64,000 bases of DNA from Zavarzinia compransoris (GCF_003173055.1 NZ_QGLF01000003.1:413356-477355), one strand, 5' to 3'. Numbered from the stretch's first letter, positions 20,476-28,666 are shown. Notes: a model not told the origin generated them from the sequence alone. Made by a program: numbers and translations.

Positions 20476-20663
20476 TTTTCGATAGTCGGATTGCGCTCGC
20501 CGCCTGACGGCAAAGGAAGCCGGCGCCCCGTCCATCGAGGACGTGGAAGGCATGGTCCGCCCGGCCGCCGGGCAAGGGACAGGTTGCCCTGAGGGATGGA
20601 TGGCCGGGCGCCGATGGTGTAGCTTTGGCGGAGGGTAATAGCTTTCGCTACCGAGGTTGCAAG

Positions 20664-20963
20664 ATGGCATCGGCAACATCTATCAAGCTGGATGACGCCC
20701 TGAAAGACCGTGTGCAGCATTTGGCCGCCGTGCGGCAGCGCAGTTCGCATTGGATCATGCGCGAAGCCATCGCGCAGTATGTCGAACGCGAGGAAAAGCG
20801 CGAGGCGTTCAAGCAGGACGCGATACAGGCGTGGGAAGACTATCAGCGCACAGGCTTGCATCTGACGATCGAGGAAGCGGACGCCTGGCTGGCGAAGCTG
20901 GAAGCGGGTGACGACGCGGAGCGGCCCGAGATTGCGGTTGGCCCCCGGCCCTCAGACCGCTAG
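20664..20963 (+). CDS. Ribbon-helix-helix antitoxin
   Basis: Predicted CopG/ParD-type antitoxin of 99 residues. The N-terminal ribbon-helix-helix (ATSIKLDDALKDRVQHLAAVRQRSSHWIMREAIAQYVEREE) should dimerise and bind its own promoter, while the C-terminal part (about 45-99, rich in Glu, Ala and Asp) would wrap the toxin. ATG 20664 gives the canonical beginning; an in-frame start at 20625 would add 13 residues without similarity. The toxin gene follows after 15 bases, the usual antitoxin-first order. Confidence 0.85.
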   Translation: MASATSIKLDDALKDRVQHLAAVRQRSSHWIMREAIAQYVEREEKREAFKQDAIQAWEDYQRTGLHLTIEEADAWLAKLEAGDDAERPEIAVGPRPSDR

Positions 20964-20978
20964 TTAACGCCCTGGACG

Positions 20979-21275
20979 ATGGCTTGTCCTCTGATCTGGA
21001 CGGCGAACGCCCTGGACGATGTCGGCCGGCTTCATCGCTGGCTGAAGCCAAAGGATGCCGACGCGGCGCGCCGCGCGGTCGCGGCGATCCGAGACGGGGT
21101 TAAACTTCTGGCGCAGGCGCCGCAGGCCGGGCGGCCTGCGAAAGATATGGCCCCCGAATATCGGGAAAAATTGATCGACTTTGGCAATAGCGGCTATGTC
21201 GTCCTCTATCGCCTCGACGGCGAGACGGTGGTGTTGCTGGCTGTTCGCCACCAGAAGGAGGCTGGCTATCAATGA
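20979..21275 (+). CDS. ParE/RelE superfamily toxin
   Basis: The 98-residue product has the ParE-type fold pattern: IWTANALDDVGRLHRWL, a helix with DAARRAVAAIRDGVKLLAQAPQAGRP, then YREKLIDFGNSGYVVLYRLDGETVVLLAVRHQKEAGY. The conserved GRP turn and the C-terminal VRHQKEAGY support the ParE group, whose known members poison gyrase, while RelE members cut mRNA; the two cannot be separated here. It forms a type II module with the preceding RHH gene. Nothing around it shows it belongs to a plasmid or prophage. Confidence 0.86.
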   Translation: MACPLIWTANALDDVGRLHRWLKPKDADAARRAVAAIRDGVKLLAQAPQAGRPAKDMAPEYREKLIDFGNSGYVVLYRLDGETVVLLAVRHQKEAGYQ

Positions 21276-21288
21276 ACGATAAGCCCGC

Positions 21289-21984
21289 CTATTTCACGAA
21301 CAGGGCGATCAGGTCCTCGATCGCGATCGGGGCCACCTGTTCAGGGTCGGCGCCGGGCGGGCCGAAGATGGCGGCGTGGAAGCTGCGCACGCCGTAGGTC
21401 AGGCCGAAGGTGGCGAGGAACGAGACGAAGAACGCCTCGAACGAGGTGGCGGCGACGGCGCCCCGGTCGCGCGCCGCCTTGAAGATCGGTTCCAGCACCG
21501 CGATCCGCTTGCGGATATGGCGGTCGACCAGCCATTCCAGCCGCTCGCCGCCGGCCGAGGCTTCGTTGAAGACGATGCGGGCGTGTTCCGGGCAGGCGAT
21601 GCAATAGCCGGCATAGGATTGCAGCATGGCCCGGATCACCGTCCGCGCATCCTCGTAGGTGCGGGGCAGGACCTTGCCGATGGTTTCCGGAAAATCGGCG
21701 AAGACGACGTCCACCGTCGCCTCCCACAGGGCGCGCTTGGTCTTGAAGTGATAGCCGAGATGGCCCTGCTCGATCCCCGCGGCCGCGGCGATGGCGCGGA
21801 CCGAGGCCCCGTCATAGCCCTTGGCGGCGAATTCCGGCTTGGCGGCATCGATGATCCGCGCCCGCAGCGCGGCGGATCGTTCCGCCCGGCTGCTGGGCAG
21901 GGCGACGGCGGCCGGCAGGTCGCCCCGTGCCAGCGAGCGCAATCGCGCCTGAAGGTCATCGAAAACGGGACGCGACACCACCAC
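21289..21984 (-). CDS. TetR family regulator, divergent from SDR operon
   Basis: The 231-residue protein has a TetR helix-turn-helix at about residues 38-80 (ARIIDAAKPEFAAKGYDGASVRAIAAAAGIEQGHLGYHFKTKRALW) preceded by an unusual 30-residue N-terminal extension, and a helical regulatory domain with a conserved CPEHARIVFNEA stretch. It is divergent from the SDR/PF10118 genes, with a TTTGTC-gatt-GACAAA inverted repeat between them, so it is the likely repressor of that operon. It converges with the toxin gene at the other end (13 bases between stops). Confidence 0.88.
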   Translation of the reverse strand: MVVSRPVFDDLQARLRSLARGDLPAAVALPSSRAERSAALRARIIDAAKPEFAAKGYDGASVRAIAAAAGIEQGHLGYHFKTKRALWEATVDVVFADFPETIGKVLPRTYEDARTVIRAMLQSYAGYCIACPEHARIVFNEASAGGERLEWLVDRHIRKRIAVLEPIFKAARDRGAVAATSFEAFFVSFLATFGLTYGVRSFHAAIFGPPGADPEQVAPIAIEDLIALFVK

Positions 21985-22065
21985 CCCACGAGATCATAGT
22001 TCCAAGGCGCACAATGCGCCAAGCCGGGCCGGACACGCAAGGCCGGCCAGCCCGATCTGGTTTTA

Positions 22066-22081
22066 TTTGTCGATTGACAAA
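22066..22081. promoter_or_regulatory. Candidate TetR operator before the SDR operon
   Basis: Perfect inverted repeat TTTGTC-GATT-GACAAA (arms 22066-22071 and 22076-22081) in an AT-rich patch between the divergent tetR and SDR genes, 43 bases before the SDR start. It resembles the TGACA/TGTCA pattern of the other TetR site at 17859-17910. Binding is inferred. Confidence 0.65.
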
Positions 22082-22123
22082 AGTTAGGTCGAGTGAGAAA
22101 ACAGCACTGCAAGGGAGAAAACC

Positions 22124-22999
22124 ATGGCTCAGGACGCTTTCACGGGTAAGGTCGCGGTCGTCACCGGTGCTGCATCCGGCATCGGCCAGGCGCTTGCCCG
22201 CGATTTCGCCCGGCGCGGCGCGAAGCTGGCGATTTCCGACGTCAACCTCGACCGCCTGAATGCCCTGGCCGCCGAATTGCGCCAGGCCGGCGCCACCGTC
22301 ATGGCCGATCGCCTGGACGTTGCCGACCGCGATGCCCTCTTTGCCTATGCCGACAAGGTGGCCGCCGAATGGGGCGGTGCCGATATCGTGATCAACAACG
22401 CGGGCGTCGCCCTCGTCGGCTCCATCGCCAGCCTGCCGGTCGAACAGATCGAATGGCTGATGGGCATCAATTTCTGGGGCGTGGTCCATGGCACCAAGGC
22501 TTTCCTGCCGCAGCTGGCGGCGAAGCGGGCCGGGTCCATCGTCAATGTCTCCAGCGTCTTCGGCCTGATCGGGGTGCCCGGCCAGGGGGCCTATTGCGCG
22601 GCGAAATTCGCCGTGCGCGGCTTCACCGAGACGCTGCGCCAGGAAATGCACGGCACGGGCGTTCATATCGCCTGCGTCCACCCGGGCGGCATCAAGACCA
22701 ATATCGCCAATGCCGCCCGCGTCATCGAACTGCCGGCAGGTGCGGACTCGGCCGAGGCCGTCGCCCGCCGCTTCGAGGAGGTCGTCCGCACCACGCCCGA
22801 ACAGGCGGCGGCGACCATCATCCGGGGCATCGAGAAACGGGCCCCCCGCATTCTGATCGGCGCCGATGCCCATGTGATTTCGGGTCTCGCCCGCCTGTTG
22901 CCTGTCGCTTATGCGACCCTCGTGCGCAAGGCCTTCGGGGGTCTTGCCCGGGGCGCGAAGAACAAGAACAACGCCAACACCGCCGCCGCCCGGTCGTAA
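22124..22999 (+). CDS. Short-chain dehydrogenase/reductase
   Basis: Classical SDR of 291 residues. The nucleotide motif is TGAASGIG (14-21), followed by NNAG (91-94), the catalytic serine in NVSSVFG (S143 or S144) and YCAAK (Y157, K161). D39 after the second strand (ISDVN) points to NAD(H) over NADP(H), by family rule. The C-terminal 40 residues extend beyond the core and end in a basic low-complexity stretch. It starts an operon with two PF10118-type genes, under a divergent TetR. An alcohol, ketone or acyl-chain carbonyl substrate is likely. Confidence 0.92.
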   Translation: MAQDAFTGKVAVVTGAASGIGQALARDFARRGAKLAISDVNLDRLNALAAELRQAGATVMADRLDVADRDALFAYADKVAAEWGGADIVINNAGVALVGSIASLPVEQIEWLMGINFWGVVHGTKAFLPQLAAKRAGSIVNVSSVFGLIGVPGQGAYCAAKFAVRGFTETLRQEMHGTGVHIACVHPGGIKTNIANAARVIELPAGADSAEAVARRFEEVVRTTPEQAAATIIRGIEKRAPRILIGADAHVISGLARLLPVAYATLVRKAFGGLARGAKNKNNANTAAARS

Positions 23000-23028
23000 C
23001 CGGCGGCAGGCCCTTGAGGAGCAAGATC

Positions 23029-23847
23029 ATGAGCATGGCCGAAATCAAGCCGCGCAACATCAAGTTCAACCTCGCCGGCGAGGACAAGCGCAACTGGTTC
23101 AACGGCGATCCGGTGGCGACCGCCATGATGGACGGCGCCTCGGTGCTGTTTCCGATCGGCGAGACCTTCTTCATCGAATCCGTGGTCCATTTCCGCGACC
23201 GCGTGACCGATCCGAAGCTGCTGTCCGACATCCGCGGCTTCCAGCAGCAGGAAGGCGTCCATTCGCGTGAACACCGCCGTTACAACAAGGCGATCGAAGC
23301 CTTCGGCGGCAATATCGCCGAACTCGAAGCCCGGCTGCAGCGCGAGATCGACCTCCTCGACGCGAAGAACGCCTCGCCGGAATACCGCCTGGCCCTGACC
23401 TGCGCCTTCGAGCATTTCACCGCCATGCTGGCCGAGCACGTGCTGGAACACCCCGATTTCCTCGAGGGCGCCGAGCCGGAATTCGCCCGCGTCTGGCGGT
23501 GGCATGCGATCGAGGAGGCGGAGCACAAGTCCGTCGCCTATGACGTCTGGAACCTGGTGAAGCCCAAGGGCCTGAAGGGCTACGTCATGCGCGTCCGCGC
23601 CATGTTCAAGGCGACCAGCGTCTTCGTCGGCCAGAGCCGCTACAACGCCAAGGCCTTCCTGCGGGCCCGCGGCTATGATCGGGCGCGTTACACCGTGTGG
23701 GGCGTCCTGCGCTTCTCGATGATCCGCCCGGGCGTGCTGCGCAAGACCCTGTTCGAATATCTCGCGTACTTCGTGCCGGGCTTCCATCCCTGGAACAAGG
23801 ACTCGAGCCACCTGATCGAAAAGTACAAGTCGGCCTACGAAGCCTGA
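23029..23847 (+). CDS. PF10118-type protein, first copy, with di-iron signature
   Basis: Usually labelled predicted metal-dependent hydrolase, but the residues tell another story. In this 272-residue protein E45 (GETFF), E75xxH78 (QEGVHSREH), E128 (CAFEHF) and E163xxH166 (IEEAEHKS) repeat the E, ExxH, E, ExxH order of ferritin-like di-iron carboxylate enzymes. I infer a four-helix di-iron oxygenase or related protein. ATG 23029 has AGGAG seven bases upstream. The next gene is a tandem copy with the same pattern. The SDR in front suggests a shared oxidation pathway. The substrate is unknown. Confidence 0.82.
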   Translation: MSMAEIKPRNIKFNLAGEDKRNWFNGDPVATAMMDGASVLFPIGETFFIESVVHFRDRVTDPKLLSDIRGFQQQEGVHSREHRRYNKAIEAFGGNIAELEARLQREIDLLDAKNASPEYRLALTCAFEHFTAMLAEHVLEHPDFLEGAEPEFARVWRWHAIEEAEHKSVAYDVWNLVKPKGLKGYVMRVRAMFKATSVFVGQSRYNAKAFLRARGYDRARYTVWGVLRFSMIRPGVLRKTLFEYLAYFVPGFHPWNKDSSHLIEKYKSAYEA

Positions 23848-23878
23848 TCGACAACAGCGAAACGAGGAGAGCATCGCC

Positions 23879-24688
23879 ATGGGCAAGCTGGATATCAAGG
23901 CGCGGAACCTGAAATTCTCCCTTTCGGGGGAGGACAAGCGCAACTGGTTCGCCGGCAACCCCGTGGCGACCGCGATCATGGACGGCTCCTCGATCCTGTT
24001 CCCGGTCGGCGAGACCTACTTCATCAATGCCGTGGTCCATTTCCGCGACCGGATCGAGGACCCGCAGCTGCTGGCCGAAGTCACCGCCTTCCAGCAGCAG
24101 GAAGGCATCCATTCCCGGGAACACCGGCGTTACAACAATGCCATCAAGGCCTTCGGCGGCGATGTCGACGCGCTCGAGCAGCGGCTCCGCGACGAGATCG
24201 CGACCTGGGACGACAACCCGCTGTTCAAGCTCGCGGTGACCTGCGCCTTCGAGCATTTCACCGCGATCCTGGCCGACGACCTGCTCTCGCACCCGGATTT
24301 CATGGCCGGCGCCGATCCCGAATTCTCGCGCATCTGGCACTGGCATGCGATCGAGGAGGCGGAACACAAGTCCGTCGCCTTCGACGTCTGGAACAAGGTG
24401 AAGCCCGAGGGCTTCAAGGGGTACCGCATGCGGGTCCGGGCCATGGCCCTGGCGACGCGGGTCTTCCTCGGCCAGACCAACTACAATGCGGGCGCCCTGC
24501 TGAAGGCCCGGGGCGAGGCGCGCGGCTGGCGCAGCCTGGCGTCGGCGCTGCACTTCATGTTCGTGAAACCGGGCACGTTGCGCCGGACGCTCGGCCATTA
24601 TCTCGCCTATTTCAAGCCGGGCTTCCACCCCTGGCAGCACGACAACCGCGCCACGGTCGAGAAATACAAGGCGGTCTACGAAGTCTGA
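23879..24688 (+). CDS. PF10118-type protein, second copy
   Basis: Tandem paralogue of the preceding gene, 269 residues, with the same ligand set: E45 (GETYF), E75xxH78 (QEGIHSREH), E125 (CAFEHF) and E160xxH163 (IEEAEHKS). The two proteins are collinear nearly throughout and differ mainly in the loop after residue 108 and at the C-terminal 70 residues. They could form a heterodimer or act on different chain lengths. Spacing of 31 bases and an AGGAGAG before ATG support cotranscription with the first copy. Confidence 0.82.
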   Translation: MGKLDIKARNLKFSLSGEDKRNWFAGNPVATAIMDGSSILFPVGETYFINAVVHFRDRIEDPQLLAEVTAFQQQEGIHSREHRRYNNAIKAFGGDVDALEQRLRDEIATWDDNPLFKLAVTCAFEHFTAILADDLLSHPDFMAGADPEFSRIWHWHAIEEAEHKSVAFDVWNKVKPEGFKGYRMRVRAMALATRVFLGQTNYNAGALLKARGEARGWRSLASALHFMFVKPGTLRRTLGHYLAYFKPGFHPWQHDNRATVEKYKAVYEV

Positions 24689-24697
24689 AACGCGGGT

Positions 24698-24734
24698 AGC
24701 TTCGGGCGAACCGGTTTCCACCGCGCCCGAAGCT
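24698..24734. terminator. Shared terminator hairpin between convergent genes
   Basis: Inverted repeat AGCTTCGGGCG (24698-24708) and CGCCCGAAGCT (24724-24734), 11 bp perfect, with a 15-base loop. It sits between the convergent PF10118 gene and the degenerate GGDEF gene. No strong T run follows on either strand, so it may act as a bidirectional but modest terminator. Confidence 0.65.
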
Positions 24735-24737
24735 GCT

Positions 24738-25646
24738 TCAATCGGCCCAGCGGATGCGGTTGCCGCCCAGGCTGGCGGCGAGGCGGAGCGATGAATCCGC
24801 CGCCGCCTCCGCCTGGCGGGCAGAGCCTTCCCGCGGCGCGGTGGCGACCCCGGCCGACAGGGTGACCAGGGACTCCGGCCGCGCGGGCGCATGGTGCAGG
24901 CCGGCCCGGACCACCGCGTCCAGCATCTGGCGGGCGCTCGCGCTTGCCATCGCCCGGTCGTTTCCCGCCAGCCACAGGCCCCAGCCGCCGTCCTCGCCCC
25001 GGACATGGATCATGTCGCCAAGCGAGCCGGGTACCGCGGCCAGCCGCGCCTCCACCCGGTCCAGGGTCGCGCGCAGCGCATCCCGGCCATAGCCGGCGCG
25101 CCAATGGCCCAAGTCGTCGAGGGCGAGGTGGATGACGATGGCCGGCCCCGCGGCCAGCAGGCGCTGGGCGCGATAGCGGCCCGCACTTTCCGACAGCAGG
25201 CGGCCGCCGCCGGCGAAGGGTGACAGGCTGCGCAGGGCGAGGCGCTCGTCCTCAAGGCGGCGGCGCTGGTCTTCCAGGGCGCGGCGCCGTGCCGTTTCCC
25301 CGGCAAGGCGGGCGGCCAGCCGGAGATGGCCGTCCAGCGACAGGTCGAGGCCCGCCGCCTCGAGCAGGACCGCGCCGGCGATCCGGCAGGCATGGCGGAG
25401 CAGCGCGGCGTCGGCGCCGGCAACGACGAGGACCGTGGCCGCGGCGAAATCGCCGTGGACGGCAAGGCCGGCCAGGGCCCGGGCGATGCCGGCTGCCGGC
25501 GGTTCGACCAATAGCACGATCTCCGCCGCGCGGCCGGACAGGGCGTCGGCATCGGTGCCGGCCTCTGCCGCCCAGCCGAGGGCGGCCAGCCGTTCGCGCC
25601 AGGCGCCGTGACGCCCGGCATCGCGGTCGATCACGGCGACCAGCAT
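24738..25646 (-). CDS. Degenerate GGDEF protein with pseudo-receiver start
   Basis: The 302-residue product has an N-terminal receiver-like strand-helix fold (LVAVIDRDAG, LLVEPP, TVLVVAGAD) without a clear phosphoacceptor, a charged coiled segment (about 117-140), then a GGDEF-like domain: IHLALDDLGHWRAGYGRDAL (173-192) matches the metal and nucleotide strand, and TLSAGVATAP (262-271) the late strand. The signature itself is replaced: around residues 215-222 it reads RGEDGGWG in place of RxGGDEF, so cyclase activity is improbable. It probably acts as a c-di-GMP or GTP sensor or as a scaffold. The start overlaps the preceding membrane gene by 16 bases, so it ends a coupled operon with a glycosyltransferase. 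Confidence 0.8.
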   Translation of the reverse strand: MLVAVIDRDAGRHGAWRERLAALGWAAEAGTDADALSGRAAEIVLLVEPPAAGIARALAGLAVHGDFAAATVLVVAGADAALLRHACRIAGAVLLEAAGLDLSLDGHLRLAARLAGETARRRALEDQRRRLEDERLALRSLSPFAGGGRLLSESAGRYRAQRLLAAGPAIVIHLALDDLGHWRAGYGRDALRATLDRVEARLAAVPGSLGDMIHVRGEDGGWGLWLAGNDRAMASASARQMLDAVVRAGLHHAPARPESLVTLSAGVATAPREGSARQAEAAADSSLRLAASLGGNRIRWAD

Positions 25647-26635
25647 GACGGACCGTCTACGCTCAGGCAGGCGGGCAGCAGGCCGGCGGCAAGGCCGGCC
25701 AGGACCAGGGGCCCGGCCAGGGCCAGCGCCAGCCACAGCCGTTCCGCCTCGCCGGCCCCGGGATCGGGGCGCAGCGCCGCCGCCAGCAGGGTCGGGGCGG
25801 CGAGCAGCGCCGGGTGCCACCCGCCGCCGCCAAGCCCATGGATCAGCGTCGCGACCAGGGGGGCGAGACCGGCAAGGCCCGCGACCCGGGCCGTCCGCCG
25901 CGCGCCGTCGCTGCTGCTTCCGCGCCGCCGGCCCCAGGCGGCGGCCAGCCACAGAAGGGCGGGCCCGGCCAGCAGGAGCCCGGCGACCAGCGCCGGCCCC
26001 GGTGCGCCCGCCCCCGGCCCGAAGCCGAGCACGGTCGCATAGGGGATGAGCGGCGACAGCCCGAAGACGAAGGCGAGAAGACCATAGGCAAGCCCGGCCG
26101 CCAGCCCCGGAAAGCCCAGCACCATGGCGGTGCCGAGCGCGCTGTGGCCGGCGATCAGGGGCGCGGGCAGGCCCAGCGCCAGGGCCGGCAGCAAGGCCAG
26201 GGCGAGGGCCGCGCCGCCGGCATGGACCATGGGCATCAGGCCCAAGGCGCCGCCGATGCTCATCAGCAGGACGGCCGGCGTTGCCGCCGTCTCCCGCACG
26301 AGGCCCCGGACCGCCAGGATATAGAGAAGGCAGAGCAGGGCTAGCGCCGGCCCGGCGGCCACCGCCAGGGCAACGCCCGGCAGGGCGGCGGCCCCGGCGA
26401 CGGGATGCACAAGCCGGAAGAGAACGAGGCCCGCCGCCAGCGCCAGCGCCGACGGCGGTGCCCCCAAGCGGTCCAGCACGGCCGAGAGCTGCTGGGTGAC
26501 GGGCGGAAAGGCGGCGGGGCCGGCCCCGGAAAGGAAAGGGGCGGCGGCTTCGGCGCCGTCCGGCAGCGCCCGCGCGGCGACGAGCAGGACGAGGCCGCCG
26601 GCGGCGAGGAGCGCTGCCCGGCCCGGGCCGCTCAT
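25631..26635 (-). CDS. Polytopic membrane protein of the GT2 locus
   Basis: Function not recognised. The 334 residues are very rich in Ala, Leu and Gly, with about ten predicted helices. They open with MSGPGRAALLAAGGLVLLVAARALPDG, with a short periplasmic segment before the second helix. The start overlaps the GT2 stop by four bases (ATGA) and its own stop overlaps the GGDEF-type gene by 16 bases, so the three proteins are made together. A role in export, acylation or decoration of the polysaccharide made by the GT2 is the simplest inference; no acyltransferase histidine motif is visible. Confidence 0.72.
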   Translation of the reverse strand: MSGPGRAALLAAGGLVLLVAARALPDGAEAAAPFLSGAGPAAFPPVTQQLSAVLDRLGAPPSALALAAGLVLFRLVHPVAGAAALPGVALAVAAGPALALLCLLYILAVRGLVRETAATPAVLLMSIGGALGLMPMVHAGGAALALALLPALALGLPAPLIAGHSALGTAMVLGFPGLAAGLAYGLLAFVFGLSPLIPYATVLGFGPGAGAPGPALVAGLLLAGPALLWLAAAWGRRRGSSSDGARRTARVAGLAGLAPLVATLIHGLGGGGWHPALLAAPTLLAAALRPDPGAGEAERLWLALALAGPLVLAGLAAGLLPACLSVDGPSCWSP

Positions 26636-28539
26636 GGTTCGCCCCTGGGCCCGCCCCGCTCGCGCTGGGCGAGGATGGCGCGGATATGGCGGCTGGCGCC
26701 ATGCTGGGTCTTTTCCCAATGGAAGGGCCGGTGCAGCCATTGCCACAGCGCCCGCCACGCGGCGACCGAGACCAGGATCCAATAGAAGCTGGTGGTCAGC
26801 GCCCAGGGCGTCAGCCCGAACCAGCCGCGCCGGAAGGGCGCGATCATGGCGAGATAGAGCAGGGTGAAATTGCCGAGGCCCCAGGACATCAGGCCGATCG
26901 CCGTCACCGGCGGCGGGAACAGGGGATCGAGCCAGCCGCTGCCGTGGGTCGCCAGCCAGGCGAGGCACAGGCCCCAGACGAGGGGATTGGCCAGGCTCGC
27001 CGCCACCGTCCCGCCGACGAAGGCGAAGACGCCGAGGGCGCCGACAGGCCCGGCCCGGCGCCACAGGGCGAGGGGGTGGCGGGCCTGCACCGCCATGGTC
27101 TGCATATAGCCCTTCATCCAGCGGCTGCGCTGGCGCAGCCAGTTGCCGAGGGTGCTGGTCGCCTCCTCGAAGGTGGTCGAATCGATGACGCCGACCCGAA
27201 AGCCCCGGGCGTGCAAGCGCAGGCCCAGGTCCGCATCCTCGGTGACGTTGAAGGGATCCCAGCCCTCGACCGCCTGCAGCGCCGCCAGGCGGAAATGGTT
27301 CGAGGTGCCGCCGAGCGGAATGGGAATGCCCAGGCGGTCGAGGCCGGGCAGCAGGTAGTCGAACCACAGGGCGTAATCGAGGGCGAACATGCGGGTCAGC
27401 CAGTTTTCCCGGGCATTGTCGAAATTGAGCCGGGCCTGCACGCAGCCGAGCCCGGCCGGCCCCTGGACGAGGGCGCCGGCGGCCTTGCGCAACTGGTCGG
27501 ATTCCGGCCGGTCCTCGGCATCGAAGATGACGAGGCAGTCGCCGCGGGCGAGCGGCAGGGCGAAATTGCACGCCTTGGGCTTGGTCCGCGGCTCGGACGG
27601 CGGCACCAGCACCAGATCGTAGCGCCGGTCGAGGCCGAGGCGGCGGGCCTCGGCGATGGTCGGTGCATCGTCGGCCTCGAGCACCAGCTTGATGTCGAGA
27701 AGGGCGCGGGGATAGTCCAGCCGGTCCAGGGCATCCGCCAGCAGGGGCAGAACCTCGGGCTCGCGCAGCAGGGGCGCCAGGATCGTATAGGGCGGCAGCG
27801 CCGGATCGGGCAGGGGCGGGGCGGCCGCCGCGGCACCCCGGCGCTGGCCGGCGACAACCACCGCGAGGCGGAACAGCAGATGGGCGAAATAGAACAGGGC
27901 AGTGACGGCGCTGGCCGCCGCCAGCGTCGCGACCGGCGCCAGCGCCAGCCCCGCCCCGGTGCCGAGCAGCAGGAGGCCGAGGCCCCGTTTCTGCCAGCGC
28001 GGCGCCGGCGTGCCCGCCGAATGTTCCGGCGCCCGCCGGCGCAGGCGGTTGATGGCCAGATCGCCGAGTTCGGCGGCGAAATGGCGCGCCAGCGCCGCCA
28101 TCAGGGCCGGGCGGCTGGTCACCGCCAGTTCGACCGGGCCGCCGGCCCAGGCCTCGGCCCGGACGAGATTGGCAAGGTCCGGGCTGACGCAGAGAAACCG
28201 GGTGACCGCGCCCTGCCGGCGCCAGGGCAGCAGCAGATGCCGGCTGTAGTCGCCGAGCCGGGCCGCCTGCGGCAGGGCGGGGTCCGGCGGCTCGGCTTCC
28301 GGGTCGGCGTGGACGAGGCCGAGACAGGCCGCCAGCGCGGCCGCCAGGGCCTCGCGGTCGGCGGCGGGCGGCCCCTGCGCCGCCAGGGTTTCCATCGGGT
28401 CCAGGCCGTGGTGCCGGGCGAGCGCGATCGCCGCCTCGCGCTGGTCGGGCCCGATCAGGCCGCATGCAACCAGATGATCGCCGGCCGCCCCGGCCAGCAG
28501 GTGGCCGCGGTCGGGCAGGGCGGGGCTGTCAGCCGGCAC
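26632..28539 (-). CDS. Processive GT2 glycosyltransferase with MshEN-like N-terminus
   Basis: Predicted membrane polysaccharide synthase of 635 residues. Residues 15-155 resemble the N-terminal (MshEN/T2SSE_N) domain of type II secretion and pilus ATPases: GDHLVACGLIG and LLLPWRRQG. Known MshEN domains bind c-di-GMP; here only part of the binding consensus is visible. Two helices follow (about 187-230). The GT2 domain has D290/D291, FDAED (339-343), TED (433-435) and QRSRW (470-474), the set of cellulose-synthase-like enzymes. Four or more C-terminal helices complete a pore-type layout. GTG 28539 starts just five bases after a 40-residue membrane ORF. The polysaccharide product is unknown. 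Confidence 0.85.
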   Translation of the reverse strand: MPADSPALPDRGHLLAGAAGDHLVACGLIGPDQREAAIALARHHGLDPMETLAAQGPPAADREALAAALAACLGLVHADPEAEPPDPALPQAARLGDYSRHLLLPWRRQGAVTRFLCVSPDLANLVRAEAWAGGPVELAVTSRPALMAALARHFAAELGDLAINRLRRRAPEHSAGTPAPRWQKRGLGLLLLGTGAGLALAPVATLAAASAVTALFYFAHLLFRLAVVVAGQRRGAAAAAPPLPDPALPPYTILAPLLREPEVLPLLADALDRLDYPRALLDIKLVLEADDAPTIAEARRLGLDRRYDLVLVPPSEPRTKPKACNFALPLARGDCLVIFDAEDRPESDQLRKAAGALVQGPAGLGCVQARLNFDNARENWLTRMFALDYALWFDYLLPGLDRLGIPIPLGGTSNHFRLAALQAVEGWDPFNVTEDADLGLRLHARGFRVGVIDSTTFEEATSTLGNWLRQRSRWMKGYMQTMAVQARHPLALWRRAGPVGALGVFAFVGGTVAASLANPLVWGLCLAWLATHGSGWLDPLFPPPVTAIGLMSWGLGNFTLLYLAMIAPFRRGWFGLTPWALTTSFYWILVSVAAWRALWQWLHRPFHWEKTQHGASRHIRAILAQRERGGPRGEP

Positions 28540-28543
28540 CGGG

Positions 28544-28666
28544 TCAGGCCCGGCCCGGGGCCTCGCGCCGGGCGTGATGGCGGCGCCGGGCCCAGGCGAT
28601 CGCCCAGGCGACACCAAACCAGCAAAGCGCGAACAAGGGCGCCCCGATGCCCGCCAATGACTTCAT
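28544..28666 (-). CDS. 40-residue membrane peptide heading the GT2 operon
   Basis: A small gene that would be missed by size-limited callers. Read from ATG 28666 to TGA at 28544, it encodes 40 residues: a short N-terminus (MKSLAGIGAP), one helix rich in Trp and aliphatic residues (LFALCWFGVAWAIAWA) and a basic tail (RRRHHARREAPGRA). A GAGG ribosome site lies about six bases before ATG and the stop is four bases before the GT2 GTG. Its composition is that of small inner-membrane accessory proteins of polysaccharide or cyclic-di-GMP-controlled synthases. No homologue is claimed. Confidence 0.68.
   Translation of the reverse strand: MKSLAGIGAPLFALCWFGVAWAIAWARRRHHARREAPGRA

Noticed and set aside
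20664-21275. Toxin-antitoxin pair as a sign of a mobile element
   Set aside because: No integrase, transposase, direct-repeat boundary or tRNA insertion site is seen; the pair stands between ordinary chromosomal genes.
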